Assembly: GCF_024220515.1 (NCBI RefSeq)
Contig: NZ_JAMXOT010000198.1
Span: 1 to 33,313, forward strand
Reading direction: 5' to 3'
DNA: 33,313 nucleotides
Origin: Oscillatoria sp. HE19RPO
GTDB taxonomy: Bacteria; Cyanobacteriota; Cyanobacteriia; Cyanobacteriales; Laspinemataceae
Shown: piece by piece, positions 1 through 7,985 of the stretch
Layout: every line of letters starts with the position of its first letter
Numbering within the stretch: position 1 is the stretch's first letter
Notes under the pieces: model-generated
Seen by the model: only the letters and a program-made list of their open reading frames with translations
Databases searched by the model: none
What the model was told of the DNA's origin: nothing
Program-made: the position numbers and the translations under genes

Positions 1-49
1 CCAACAAATAAATCATCCTTGCTTTGATGCGATCGCACCTAACAAGGCT

Positions 50-116
50 CTTTTAGCCCGCGCAGGCACCGCTTTGTCCGTGTAGCTCCAGGCTTGAGCC
101 TGCGGGTTTTTTGAAG
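50..116. repeat. Interspersed hairpin repeat (copy A), terminator-like
   Basis: A GC-rich element with the core 'GCCTGCGCGGGCT' (reverse orientation here) and 'GGACAAAGC'. Related copies lie at about 10415-10492, 12299-12365 and 16251-16318. Within it CAGGCT (89-94) and AGCCTG (97-102) form a tight hairpin followed by CGGG and six T (103-112), so on the plus strand it looks like an intrinsic terminator, possibly for a gene ending left of the window. It sits just beyond the 3' end of cdsA. Bases 1-49 show only one HIP1 octamer (29-36) and no gene. Confidence 0.6.
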
Positions 117-171
117 GTTTTATTTTTTGGAGTTCCCTAAGCGGTTCTGGCATCAGGAGGACCTACTGCAA

Positions 172-1053
172 TTAAGACCCGACCCATTGCGATAACAAAG
201 GCAACAGCAGGGTAATAAAATAATAAACAAAAGGAGCCGTAAAAATATAACTATCCACCCGGTCTAGGATGCCCCCGTGACCCGGAATCAGCTTACCGGA
301 ATCCTTCACTCCTGCATCGCGCTTCATCAGGGATTCGATTAAATCTCCCATCAAGCTGGCAATCCCGAGGAGTAACCCAAATGCCACCCCAGTCCCTACC
401 CAGAACGGCCAATTGAGAAACTTCGCCCCGAGGGTTGCCAAAATGACACTTCCGAGGACCCCAAATACCGCCCCTTCCACGGTTTTTTTCGGACTGATAT
501 CGGAAAAATGAGTCCGTCCCAACCACTTGCCACCGACATAAGCGGCAGAATCTGCCATAGAAATACAAATAAACGAAAGCAAGGTTACACTCAACCCCGT
601 GGGTAGGTCTGACAAATTAGGCCAGGTTTGGGGCCAATAGCCGCCCAAGGGCAGATTACTGGCCAACTCAGACCCTAACGTGCGTAAGCGCAGCCAAAAA
701 CTGGGTAAATAACCGATATAAAATAGGCCGAGAATGGAGGCAGCTAAATCGGCGATCGTGGCCATTTTTGGCTTAAATAGCAGATAGAAACAAATACAGG
801 TTCCGGCGATCGGCAAGAGGGCATCGGTCAACTGGGAATCTAAGGTCGAAAGCACAACCAACGCCAGACTTAGAAATAAACTCGTTTTGGCTGCGGGGCA
901 AATCCCTTTCGCCCGGACCAGTTCCAAATATTCCCGATGAGCAATACAGACCAGAATGGAGAAACCGACCGTAAAGTACCAACCTCCTAGGAAGGTCGTA
1001 CCTAGCGCTAGGATGAGAGCAACAATGGTACTGAGAATTCGAGACAAAGGCAT
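172..1053 (-). CDS. cdsA: Phosphatidate cytidylyltransferase CdsA
   Basis: Makes CDP-diacylglycerol from phosphatidic acid and CTP, the branch-point precursor of phosphatidylglycerol, in the cytoplasmic membrane. The 293-residue protein is polytopic, with long hydrophobic stretches from the N-terminus onward and again at the very C-terminus. Residues 241-267 carry the complete CDP-phosphatidate cytidylyltransferase signature (SLMKRD...KD..KLIPGHGG.LDRVD), including the conserved acidic and His residues. Length is normal for the family. The start (MPLSRIL...) suits the usual cyanobacterial N-terminus, although no clear Shine-Dalgarno is visible. It lies 196 bp downstream of cbiT in the same direction, so co-transcription is possible but not shown. 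Confidence 0.96.
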   Translation of the reverse strand: MPLSRILSTIVALILALGTTFLGGWYFTVGFSILVCIAHREYLELVRAKGICPAAKTSLFLSLALVVLSTLDSQLTDALLPIAGTCICFYLLFKPKMATIADLAASILGLFYIGYLPSFWLRLRTLGSELASNLPLGGYWPQTWPNLSDLPTGLSVTLLSFICISMADSAAYVGGKWLGRTHFSDISPKKTVEGAVFGVLGSVILATLGAKFLNWPFWVGTGVAFGLLLGIASLMGDLIESLMKRDAGVKDSGKLIPGHGGILDRVDSYIFTAPFVYYFITLLLPLLSQWVGS

Positions 1054-1249
1054 AGAACAATTTTATAGTTAATCTAGCTATTAGCAAAATAGAATTCTGG
1101 CATGATTCGGGGAATTTTCGCTCTTGTCAACATTTCTTGATATTGCCGCCCCCACAAAACTGTACCCCTATTTTAGGGGAAATCTGGGCATTTATTTGTC
1201 ATTCTGCAAGCGGTCTAATTCCACCGAGTCCGGTAAACCGGGCGGAATT
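1054..1249. other. Intergenic spacer between cbiT and cdsA
   Basis: No credible gene. It contains a short perfect hairpin, CCCCTA (1165-1170) / TAGGGG (1174-1179), and an imperfect GC-rich inverted repeat at about 1219-1248 just after the cbiT stop. Neither has a good T tract on the minus strand, so a terminator call would be weak. Confidence 0.4.
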
Positions 1250-1852
1250 TCAATCCAGCTTTTCTCCACTCAGGATAAAAATGGGGTCAACCGCCACAAA
1301 ACTTTGATGAGTTCCCCTTCCTTCTAAGCGGTTGAAGGAGGACTGTACCACCTCGACATTCCGCACTTGTAACTCAGCAAAGCTTTCGGAAATGGCATAG
1401 AGATTTTCTAAACTCGCGGCAGTGGCAACGACTCGCCCTTCTGGGAGTAAGTAGGACCAGACTTTTTCTAAGATAGTTTTAATCGGACGGCCTCCTTCAA
1501 TACAGACGCGATTCGGGGCATGGGGTAACTGGGACAGACATTCCGGCGCACTGCCTTCGATGACTTCTACATTTTGAACCCCGAAGCGATCGCAGTTGGC
1601 CCGAATTAAGGCGGCCACTTCCTCATCCCGTTCTACGGCTAAAATCCGACCCTTCGGACAGAGTAATCCCGCTTCTACAGGAATGGTTCCGGTGCCCGCC
1701 CCAATATCCCATAAAACCGATTCGGATTGCAGACGCAGGTGGGAGAGTAACAGCAATCTCGTTTCCCGTTTGCTCATCGGAATTCCCGGCAACCGCTCGA
1801 ATAAATCATCCGCAATACCCGGGGTAATATAAGGCCAAATTTTAGAATTCAT
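1250..1852 (-). CDS. cbiT: Precorrin-6B/cobalt-precorrin C15-methyltransferase (decarboxylating) CbiT
   Basis: SAM-dependent methyltransferase of the corrin ring pathway to cobalamin; the CbiT/CobL-C family methylates C15 and decarboxylates the C12 acetate side chain. The 200-residue protein has a class I SAM-binding loop at residues 48-58 (WDIGAGTGTIP), an acidic motif II near AVERDEE, and the family's N-terminal 'GIPMSKRETR' segment. Its length suits a stand-alone CbiT rather than a CbiE-CbiT fusion. No CbiE or other cobalamin gene is visible in the window. I see no Shine-Dalgarno upstream of the ATG; the start rests on the family-like N-terminus. Confidence 0.93.
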   Translation of the reverse strand: MNSKIWPYITPGIADDLFERLPGIPMSKRETRLLLLSHLRLQSESVLWDIGAGTGTIPVEAGLLCPKGRILAVERDEEVAALIRANCDRFGVQNVEVIEGSAPECLSQLPHAPNRVCIEGGRPIKTILEKVWSYLLPEGRVVATAASLENLYAISESFAELQVRNVEVVQSSFNRLEGRGTHQSFVAVDPIFILSGEKLD

Positions 1853-2210
1853 AATAATATTTATGTGAATTTTATCAGTAGTTTTAAGCAGTTATTATGT
1901 TATTTGACAGACCAAAGTTTAATAATTTTAGAAAGGGTTGTCCCGGGATTAAGAAATTCACAAATCTGGAAAAATGGAAAACTCCAATAATTTGAAGCAA
2001 TTGTAGGGTGGGCAATGCCCACCTTAACTGGAAAAATGGAAAACTCCAATAATTTGAAGCAATTGTAGGGTGGGCAATGCCCACCTTAACTAAGGTGGGC
2101 ATTGCCCACCCTACTTCTTCGGTGAACCGGCTAAATTTATAAATTAGAGGATTAAATGAGAGATTCAATCGTCCTATTTTTAACCGATTTCTGGATTATT
2201 TCTAGCCCGG
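1853..2210. other. Repeat-bearing intergenic region
   Basis: A 358-bp gap between the decarboxylase 3' end and cbiT. A 94-codon minus-strand reading frame (1884-2168) is explained by the repeats it crosses (see 1966-2114) and is not called. The remainder is AT-rich and would have to hold any cbiT promoter; I recognise no specific regulatory motif, including no cobalamin riboswitch. Confidence 0.5.
1966..2114. repeat. Two 62-bp direct repeats plus a 24-bp perfect inverted repeat
   Basis: A 62-bp unit occurs at 1966-2027 and again at 2028-2089. Each ends in the palindromic motif GGGTGGGCAATGCCCACC. The end of the second copy (2065-2088) is followed after 2 bp by its exact reverse complement (2091-2114), forming a 24-bp perfect hairpin. 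GTAGGGTGGGC...GCCCACC elements are known as abundant interspersed repeats in many cyanobacteria. A short relative lies near 17497-17507 upstream of the AI-2E permease gene. Confidence 0.92.
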
Positions 2211-3671
2211 TTATCTAGTTCTAACCACTTTGAGGGTAGTTAGAGTCCGATCGCTACATCCGGTGAGGATACCTCCCTGGGCAAGCACTTGTTGCAAATA
2301 GGCGATTGCCTCTAAGGTAATCGCCTCTGAGGGCATCAAAATTGGGATTCCCGGGGGATATGGACATACTAACTCAGCACTGACCCTCCCGATCGCCTCA
2401 GTCACCGGGATTGCTTCTACTTCGGCGAAAAACGCATCCCTCGGACAGCAGGAAAGGGCCGGAGAAGGTGGCATCAGGTGCCGGTAACCCAGTCGCCGGT
2501 TGTCCCCATAATCCTGGGCGAGGGTCGAGAACCCTTGCACCAGTTGGTCAATATCGGCCTGGGTGTTTCCCAAGCTGATAATAAAAGTTAAATGGTCCGG
2601 AGACGGTAACTCACAGGTGACCCCAAACCGTTCCTGCAACATTTCATCCACGTCATACCCACTCACTCCCCACTCCCAAACCCCCACTGTCAGACGGGTG
2701 CGATCGCCTGCCACAAATCCCGGACTTCTCCCTTCAGGCGGCGTTAACACCCCTAACCCAGGGATTTGGGCAATCTCCTCCCGGGCGCGACTACTTAGGG
2801 CCAGGGTTTGAGTCATCAAATCTTGACCCTGTAACGCCATTTGTTGCCTTGCCGCATCTAAGGACGCCAGGAGTAAATAACTCGGACTGGTGGATTGCAT
2901 CAACTGCAAACTTTGACTCAAGCGATTGACATCAATGCAGTCGCCTTGAATATGCAGCATCGATGCCTGAGTCATCGCCCCCAAGACTTTGTGAATCGAT
3001 TGCACGGATAGGTCCGCCCCGGCAACCAGGGCCGGAGTCGGTAAATCGGGATGGAATGCAAAATGAGGCCCATGCGCTTCATCCACCAACAGGGGAATGC
3101 CAAATTGGTGAGTCACCTGGGCGATCGCCTGAATATCCCCGCAGACCCCCTGATAGGTGGGATACACCATCATCACCGCTTTGGCATCGGGATGGGCCGC
3201 TAATGCTTCGGCAACGGATGCTGGGGTGATACTCAGGGCTAAACCCCAGATTGGATCAAATTCCGGGGGGATAAAAACCGGCAATGCCCCGGATAAAATT
3301 AAGCCAGAAATTACAGATTGATGGACATTTCTAGGCAGAATAATTTTCTCCCCTGGGCGAACTGTTGCCAGAATTGCTGCAATAATTCCGGCGGTGGAAC
3401 CATTGATTAAAAACCAGGTTTTGGATGCACCAAAAGCATCGGCTGCCAGTTCTTGTGCCGCTGCGATCGCCCCAGTTGGTGCAAATAAATTATCCAGGTC
3501 CGGGAGTTCGGGTAAGTCGGCTAAAAATACCGATTTTCCTAACAGATTGCTCAGAGATTGAGGAATTCCTCGGCCTCGTTTATGCCCCGGTGCATAGAAG
3601 GGCGTGTCCGGTGTTCGGGCACAACGGGCGAGGGTTTCTAATAGAGGGGCTTGACGGTGGTCTTGGAACAT
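2211..3671 (-). CDS. Orn/Lys/Arg decarboxylase-family PLP enzyme
   Basis: A fold-type I PLP enzyme of the Orn/Lys/Arg decarboxylase major-domain family, expected to decarboxylate a basic amino acid for polyamine synthesis. The 486-residue protein has the N-terminal FYAPGHKRGRG motif (residues 25-35), the cofactor-binding aspartate in DEAH (197-200), the Schiff-base lysine K228 in SIHK, and a C-terminal domain with the PYPPGIP motif (~439-445) typical of these decarboxylases. It is shorter than the ~700-residue inducible enterobacterial enzymes, as usual for the cyanobacterial/Bacillus SpeA-like group. Arginine versus lysine as substrate cannot be decided from sequence. The ATG is 3 bp after the stop of the TPR gene, so the two are very likely one transcript. 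Confidence 0.88.
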   Translation of the reverse strand: MFQDHRQAPLLETLARCARTPDTPFYAPGHKRGRGIPQSLSNLLGKSVFLADLPELPDLDNLFAPTGAIAAAQELAADAFGASKTWFLINGSTAGIIAAILATVRPGEKIILPRNVHQSVISGLILSGALPVFIPPEFDPIWGLALSITPASVAEALAAHPDAKAVMMVYPTYQGVCGDIQAIAQVTHQFGIPLLVDEAHGPHFAFHPDLPTPALVAGADLSVQSIHKVLGAMTQASMLHIQGDCIDVNRLSQSLQLMQSTSPSYLLLASLDAARQQMALQGQDLMTQTLALSSRAREEIAQIPGLGVLTPPEGRSPGFVAGDRTRLTVGVWEWGVSGYDVDEMLQERFGVTCELPSPDHLTFIISLGNTQADIDQLVQGFSTLAQDYGDNRRLGYRHLMPPSPALSCCPRDAFFAEVEAIPVTEAIGRVSAELVCPYPPGIPILMPSEAITLEAIAYLQQVLAQGGILTGCSDRTLTTLKVVRTR

Positions 3672-3674
3672 GGA

Positions 3675-4970
3675 TTAGAATAATGGACGCGATCGGCGAA
3701 CGAGTCGATCAATTTGTTCAGTGAAATATGCCTCATGATAGTTGAGTTGTCGGGCTACCTCTAAACCGTTTTGAAAGGCTTGGATGGCTTGGGGATAGGC
3801 ATTTTGTCGCTGATGAATTTGACCGATGCGATCGTAAGTATGCATTATCCCATATAAGTTGTAGGCGCGACGCTCGACGATTAATAAAGCTTCATAAACT
3901 TCTAAGGCGGCATCGAATTGTTCTAGGGTGGTATAGAGGCGGGCGAGGCGTTCTAGGGCATCACTGGCGATGTAAAATTGTTGTTGAGTCCAGGCAAAGG
4001 TATAGGCTTGTTCGTAGGTGGCGATGGCGGTTTGCAGTTGTCCGAGACGTTCATAATCCGTGGCGATCGCCAGCTTGAGTTGAGGGATTTTGCCAATATC
4101 TTGGGGGTTACTATAAAGGGTGACCAGTCGTTGCCTTGTGGCGACTGCGCCTTGGGAATCATTCGCTTGGGTGTAGATAAAAGCGAGTTGTTCGAGGTAG
4201 GACAATTCTTGGACGCGATCGCCTCGTTGAACTGCAAAGGAGAGTAATCCTTGATAGGGGGTTGAGGCATTGACATAATCGAGTTTTTCCAGATAGAGGC
4301 GACCCATCGTGGTGAGGATGGATTCTTCTGCGGAGGCATCGTTGCGATCGCGTGCATCGGTGAGCAATTGCTGATAAACTGTTAGGGCTAAATCTCGCGA
4401 TCGCACGGTTTCAAATCCCGTCGCTAAAGCTTGTAACAGGGGCAATTCACACCCTTGAGGCGTGAGACAATACTCTTGATGAATGACTTTGAGTCTTGCA
4501 TCAATTGCTTGCAGGGCGGTAATTTCTGATTGTTCCCAGGCAGTCGCCCCCACCCGAGTTAAAGCGCGCACCTCCGGCAAGGGTCCAAAATAACGCCATA
4601 ACCGCAATTCTCGATACCAAATTGTAAATGCTTCTGGGTTATTTCCTGCCGCCAACTCGGCGGAGGCTTCTGCATCTAAGCGATTTAAAGCCAATTCTAA
4701 TTCCCGCAGTTGTTCCGGGGTTAAGGATTGATTTTTCTTCGGGGGATTCGGCACTAATGGGTCAGGGATCAGCACTTCCAAGGGGTTTGGAGGGAGCAGT
4801 GGCGGTGCAGAATTTTCCGGTTGTCCGAGAGCAGTTAAAGCATTAAACCCGGAAAAAGTCAAGCTTAAAATCCAAAAAAACAACCCAAAATAAGCCCGGT
4901 TTCGGTGTAGTCGAAATGGGGCGATTGGGTCAGGATTTCCTCCAGGTTTTACTCCGGTTACAATTTTCAT
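3675..4970 (-). CDS. Secreted or membrane-anchored TPR protein
   Basis: A 431-residue protein with an N-terminal hydrophobic segment (about residues 25-45, ending ...ALTALGQ) preceded by basic residues, consistent with a signal peptide or anchor. A Pro-rich linker (PPLLPPNP...) follows, then about 300 residues of degenerate TPR-type helical repeats (for example AIATYEQAYTFAW, ALEVYEALLIVERRAY, AIQAFQNGLEVARQL). Its likely role is periplasmic protein-protein interaction; the partner is unknown. I chose the ATG at 4970; an upstream in-frame GTG at 4991 would add seven residues and has no better ribosome-binding site. It is divergent from the lipoprotein gene and abuts the decarboxylase gene. 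Confidence 0.8.
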   Translation of the reverse strand: MKIVTGVKPGGNPDPIAPFRLHRNRAYFGLFFWILSLTFSGFNALTALGQPENSAPPLLPPNPLEVLIPDPLVPNPPKKNQSLTPEQLRELELALNRLDAEASAELAAGNNPEAFTIWYRELRLWRYFGPLPEVRALTRVGATAWEQSEITALQAIDARLKVIHQEYCLTPQGCELPLLQALATGFETVRSRDLALTVYQQLLTDARDRNDASAEESILTTMGRLYLEKLDYVNASTPYQGLLSFAVQRGDRVQELSYLEQLAFIYTQANDSQGAVATRQRLVTLYSNPQDIGKIPQLKLAIATDYERLGQLQTAIATYEQAYTFAWTQQQFYIASDALERLARLYTTLEQFDAALEVYEALLIVERRAYNLYGIMHTYDRIGQIHQRQNAYPQAIQAFQNGLEVARQLNYHEAYFTEQIDRLVRRSRPLF

Positions 4971-5145
4971 CTCGTTTATTTTTGAATTCACTCAACGGGT
5001 TAACGGTTCAATTTAATTGCTCTACATAACCGGGGTTCGGGACTGATGAAAGAGATAGGCAAGAGAGATGCACCCTCCCAATAGAGCCGTCAATTTGTTA
5101 CATTGAAAATTGAACTGTTTAGATTTTCAAGGGTTGGAGGCGATC

Positions 5146-6312
5146 GTGAACTGGCGCAAATTTCAAATTTTCCCCTGGGTGATGGCATTAGCAGTGGTGC
5201 TATCGACGGTATTAACCGCCTGTGCCTTGCCTCAAGTTAATGCACAAGAGCGCATATTTCTCGACTTGTCCGTAGAATTTTTAGACGAGTATGAACTGCC
5301 GAAACGGCCCTTTCAGGATACGCCCGTTGGTGGATTATCCGGCATCACCTACGATCGCCAACGCGATCGCTTCTATGCCATCTGCGACGATCGCGGATAT
5401 TATGCTCCCGCCCGCTTCTATACCCTTAAACTGAATTTGGATTCTAACAGTTCCGATTCCCCTAAAATCGCCAGTGTTGACATTGAATCCGTCACCTTTC
5501 TCAAAGGGGAAGATGGCAACACGGTTGCGATCGGTAAAATTGATGCAGAAGGCATCGCCTTTGCCTCCCCCAACAGCGTTTATATTGCCAGCGAAGGGAT
5601 TGCGCGCAAAGGGTTGGCACCCTTTATCCACGAAATTGACCTAGAAACCGGGCAGTTTGTCCGGGATATCACCCTTCCCAAACGCTACATCCCCGATAAT
5701 GCCGAGGACCAAAGCCAAGGGGTCCAAGATAATTTAGGGTTGGAGTCCCTCACCCTCAATCCCAGAGGATTTGGAGATGCTACTGTCGATCCCTATCGCC
5801 TGTTCACCGCCACGGAAGCACCTCTGGTTCAAGATTTAGATGAACTCGATGCCGAACTCCCCCCCAAAAACCGCTTACTTCATTATCTAATCTCCGATGG
5901 ACCTCCGATCCTAATTTCTGAAAATCTTTACCCCCTTGATGATAGTGTTCGCTGGAGTCTCTACAACGGGTTACCCGAATTATTAGCGTTAGAACAGGGA
6001 GGGCATTTGCTCAGTTTAGAGCGCAATTTTGGGTTTCTCGGTTTCGGTGCAAAACTTTTTGAAATCCAAACCGGCAGCGCGACTGACACCTCCCGAATTG
6101 CCAGTTTAAAAGGGGAACTGAAGAAGGTTGAACCGATTAAGAAGCGATTGCTTTTAAACTTACAAGATTTAGGAATTGAGTTAGATAATCTGGAAGGGAT
6201 GACCCTTGGACCCCGCTTCTCCGATGGGAGTCAAAGTTTAATTATGATCAGTGACGATAATTTTAATCCGGATCAAGTGAATCAGATTTTATTGTTCCGG
6301 TTAAAACTCTAG
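5146..6312 (+). CDS. Esterase-like/phytase-like lipoprotein
   Basis: A 388-residue protein matching the 'esterase-like activity of phytase' family, with the characteristic opening LSGITYDRQRDRFYAICDDRG and later the 'LEGMTLGP...SLIMISDDNFN' segment expected of a beta-propeller. Substrates in this family are poorly defined, so phosphatase/phytase activity is only possible. The GTG at 5146 is chosen because GGAGG lies 5 bp upstream. From it the protein begins with a lipoprotein signal whose lipobox is LTAC with Cys26, so it should be lipidated and exported. A longer frame from a TTG at 5110 lacks such a site. It is transcribed divergently from the TPR-decarboxylase pair across 175 bp that must hold both promoters. 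Confidence 0.85.
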   Translation: MNWRKFQIFPWVMALAVVLSTVLTACALPQVNAQERIFLDLSVEFLDEYELPKRPFQDTPVGGLSGITYDRQRDRFYAICDDRGYYAPARFYTLKLNLDSNSSDSPKIASVDIESVTFLKGEDGNTVAIGKIDAEGIAFASPNSVYIASEGIARKGLAPFIHEIDLETGQFVRDITLPKRYIPDNAEDQSQGVQDNLGLESLTLNPRGFGDATVDPYRLFTATEAPLVQDLDELDAELPPKNRLLHYLISDGPPILISENLYPLDDSVRWSLYNGLPELLALEQGGHLLSLERNFGFLGFGAKLFEIQTGSATDTSRIASLKGELKKVEPIKKRLLLNLQDLGIELDNLEGMTLGPRFSDGSQSLIMISDDNFNPDQVNQILLFRLKL

Positions 6313-6601
6313 CGGGTTTCCGGAGTTTCAGTCAGGTGTTTCAGAGCGATCGGTTATGGGTCGCAGATAGAATGGAGGAGTCTGAAACACCTTCTCTCCC
6401 GGGAATTCGCACGAATTGAACTAAAAAAATTAATGCCCTCAGTAGTCTGAAGGCATTAATAATTAAATTGATTTATCTTAAATTTTTAAATCAACCCTAA
6501 GAATTTAACAATTAAACGCCACTTATCTCCGGATCTTCCTGGATAAGCCTGACCCTGTAGGGTTATAAAAATCAGCCAGTTTTATTGATTTCCAGGTAAA
6601 T
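6313..6601. other. Convergent intergenic region
   Basis: Between the lipoprotein gene and a convergent small gene. It contains the hairpin at 6429-6460 and a weaker ACCCTGTAGGGT palindrome near 6552-6563. No gene is recognised. Confidence 0.5.
6429..6460 (-). terminator. Intrinsic terminator of the 6602-6901 gene
   Basis: Arms 6429-6442 and 6447-6460 pair over 14 bp with one mismatch around a 4-nt loop. Read on the minus strand the stem is followed by a run of T (plus-strand A run at 6423-6429), the arrangement of a Rho-independent terminator for the leftward small gene. It may also stop rightward transcripts from the lipoprotein gene less efficiently. Confidence 0.75.
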
Positions 6602-6901
6602 TTAGTCTTTCATTGTAATCCATCCGCGTTTGACTGCGTGTAATAGGCGATCGATGAGTCTATGGTCAGATTCGTTAAGTTCCTGATAACTTGACAAAGC
6701 AAATTTCAACCTTTTACGATTTGCCTCAGTTATTTCATGATTTTGCCAAACCGAGAAAAATAACTCCGCAATATCTGAGTGAGGTAAAGTCTCATGACCG
6801 TAAATATTAGGCTGTTTCTGAGGATAATGGAAGGGAGGGTTAACTGAATATTTAGGGAGTGAAGATTTAGAAAAAGTTAGAGGACTCTCAAGAGCTTGCA
6901 T
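6602..6901 (-). CDS. Small hypothetical protein, cyanobacterial type
   Basis: A 99-residue soluble protein. The first ~35 residues are low-complexity, Ser/Pro/Tyr-rich and probably disordered. The rest is helical, with SDIAELFFSVWQNHEIT and a C-terminal LIDRLLHAVKRGWITM segment that resembles short conserved proteins of filamentous cyanobacteria. Supporting it as a gene are an ATG start, a compact terminator downstream on the same strand and absence of a competing frame. No function is recognised. Confidence 0.65.
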   Translation of the reverse strand: MQALESPLTFSKSSLPKYSVNPPFHYPQKQPNIYGHETLPHSDIAELFFSVWQNHEITEANRKRLKFALSSYQELNESDHRLIDRLLHAVKRGWITMKD

Positions 6902-7788
6902 AGAGGATTGATTGTTTTTGTAAGTAGTAAATTGTCTGTTGTAGCCTTTATTTAATAATTTGATAAAGGGCTAATTTAGGGGATGGAATTTAAGGGAGCA
7001 AGCCCTTGGGAAAGAAATCAAATTAAGTAGTCTGAAAATCTATGTGATTTGGCTAAACTTTACCATCAGACTCCTGAGATTTTCAGTTAATCCCTGGCTA
7101 GAGCATTTTTAACATTGCTCCACTATATCTAGGACGGTCCCTCTATCTGAAGAGGTAACTCAAGGAAATGTTGATCCCGGCCCGAGCATTCTTGGCATTG
7201 CCCCACTCTATATAGGTAGGATAGTCTGATGAATCTAAACAGTCCCTCTACCTAAAGAGGTAACTCAAAGAAATGTAGAGGCGATAGGCTGGGCAGAGTC
7301 GCTAGGGAGGGTATGAAAACCTGGATTAGGGAGGTCTAGAGGTATTTTTTAAAAGTTTTGTAGTCCGGAGTGAGGCAACTTCAGTTAGTCCAAAAAGCCC
7401 TATGTTTCATGGATTCAATCTTTTAAAATTTCTGATAACTTGGAGACTTGAGACTCCCAGGGAGGAATGGAGGGAATCCCGCTACGCGAGGACCATGACT
7501 CGCCTCTTTAAGGCAGAAAAGGGGAGAATCTCCTACGGATGGGATGAGTAAGGAGGCATTTGTTGTGTCACTGGGGTGTAACTAAATCGTTACACCTCTC
7601 TATTGTGAGGGGGATAAATTGGGGCCTGAAAAACGAATTTGCTGCGGGATAGAGGGTTGACGATCGCCCTGTGATTAAAAGATTACAATATGTAACGATT
7701 TAGGAGATGGTAGCGTAAGTAACTTCGGAAATTTGGTAAATCTTTGTTAACTTGAGAGAGCAAAGACGTTCTTCTATTTTTTTCAGAT
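6902..7788. other. Long gene-poor region with diverged tandem repeat
   Basis: An 887-bp stretch without a supportable ORF on either strand. It contains a diverged duplication (about 7101-7170 and 7184-7275), a perfect 8-bp hairpin GGTGTAAC (7575-7582) / GTTACACC (7589-7596), and a reverse-complement copy of part of that hairpin's loop and arm (7583-7593 versus 7692-7702). It could carry an untranslated RNA or a long leader, but no known RNA family was recognised. Confidence 0.5.
7101..7275. repeat. Diverged tandem duplication with small hairpins
   Basis: Two related units begin GAGCATT (7101 and 7184) and share an ATTGC.CCACT segment, then CCCTCTA.CT.AAGAGGTAACTCAA and GAAATGT. The second unit has about 20 extra bases in the middle. 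The CCTCT/AGAGG arms make a small stem-loop in each copy. Conservation of the stem while the loop varies suggests, but does not prove, a structured RNA element. Confidence 0.55.
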
Positions 7789-7926
7789 ATGCAAAGCTGT
7801 GAAACTTGTAAGCATCGAGGCACCAAGCACTGTCCCGTCCAGACCAAAGCGCTGATTGTTGGAGAAACCAGCCAACTGACGAGCCAGGGATTCTGCGATC
7901 GCTATTCCCCGATATTGGCAACCTAA
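7789..7926 (+). CDS. Candidate 45-aa Cys-rich small protein
   Basis: An ATG-initiated frame encoding 45 residues with a spaced cysteine pattern: C4-x2-C7 near the start (SCETCKHRG), C15 in KHCPVQ and C36 near the end (GFCDRYSP). Four Cys with nearby His residues in so short a peptide resemble metal- or Fe-S-binding small proteins. An in-frame stop at 7753-7755 and no alternative start codon fix the start. No strong Shine-Dalgarno is seen. It is convergent with the TPR gene at 7986 and overlaps a 105-codon minus-strand frame (7700-8017) that looks non-coding. Real gene or chance: slightly favoured as real because of the Cys pattern. Confidence 0.45.
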   Translation: MQSCETCKHRGTKHCPVQTKALIVGETSQLTSQGFCDRYSPILAT

Positions 7927-7985
7927 ACCCTGCTGCTCGTGAATTGGTTCTAAATCTCCAGTGCAACAAGCACTCCAGGTCTAAA

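Noticed and set aside
1124-1327. 67-codon plus-strand frame over the cbiT 3' end
   Set aside because: Partly antisense to cbiT, no ribosome-binding site and no recognisable feature.
1884-2168. 94-codon minus-strand frame between the decarboxylase and cbiT genes
   Set aside because: It is read through the 62-bp direct repeats and their palindrome; the peptide is itself a duplicated artefact.
6902-7700. Possible RNase P, 6S or tmRNA gene in the gene-poor region
   Set aside because: I looked for the conserved cores of these RNAs and recognised none; structured RNA remains possible but unnamed.
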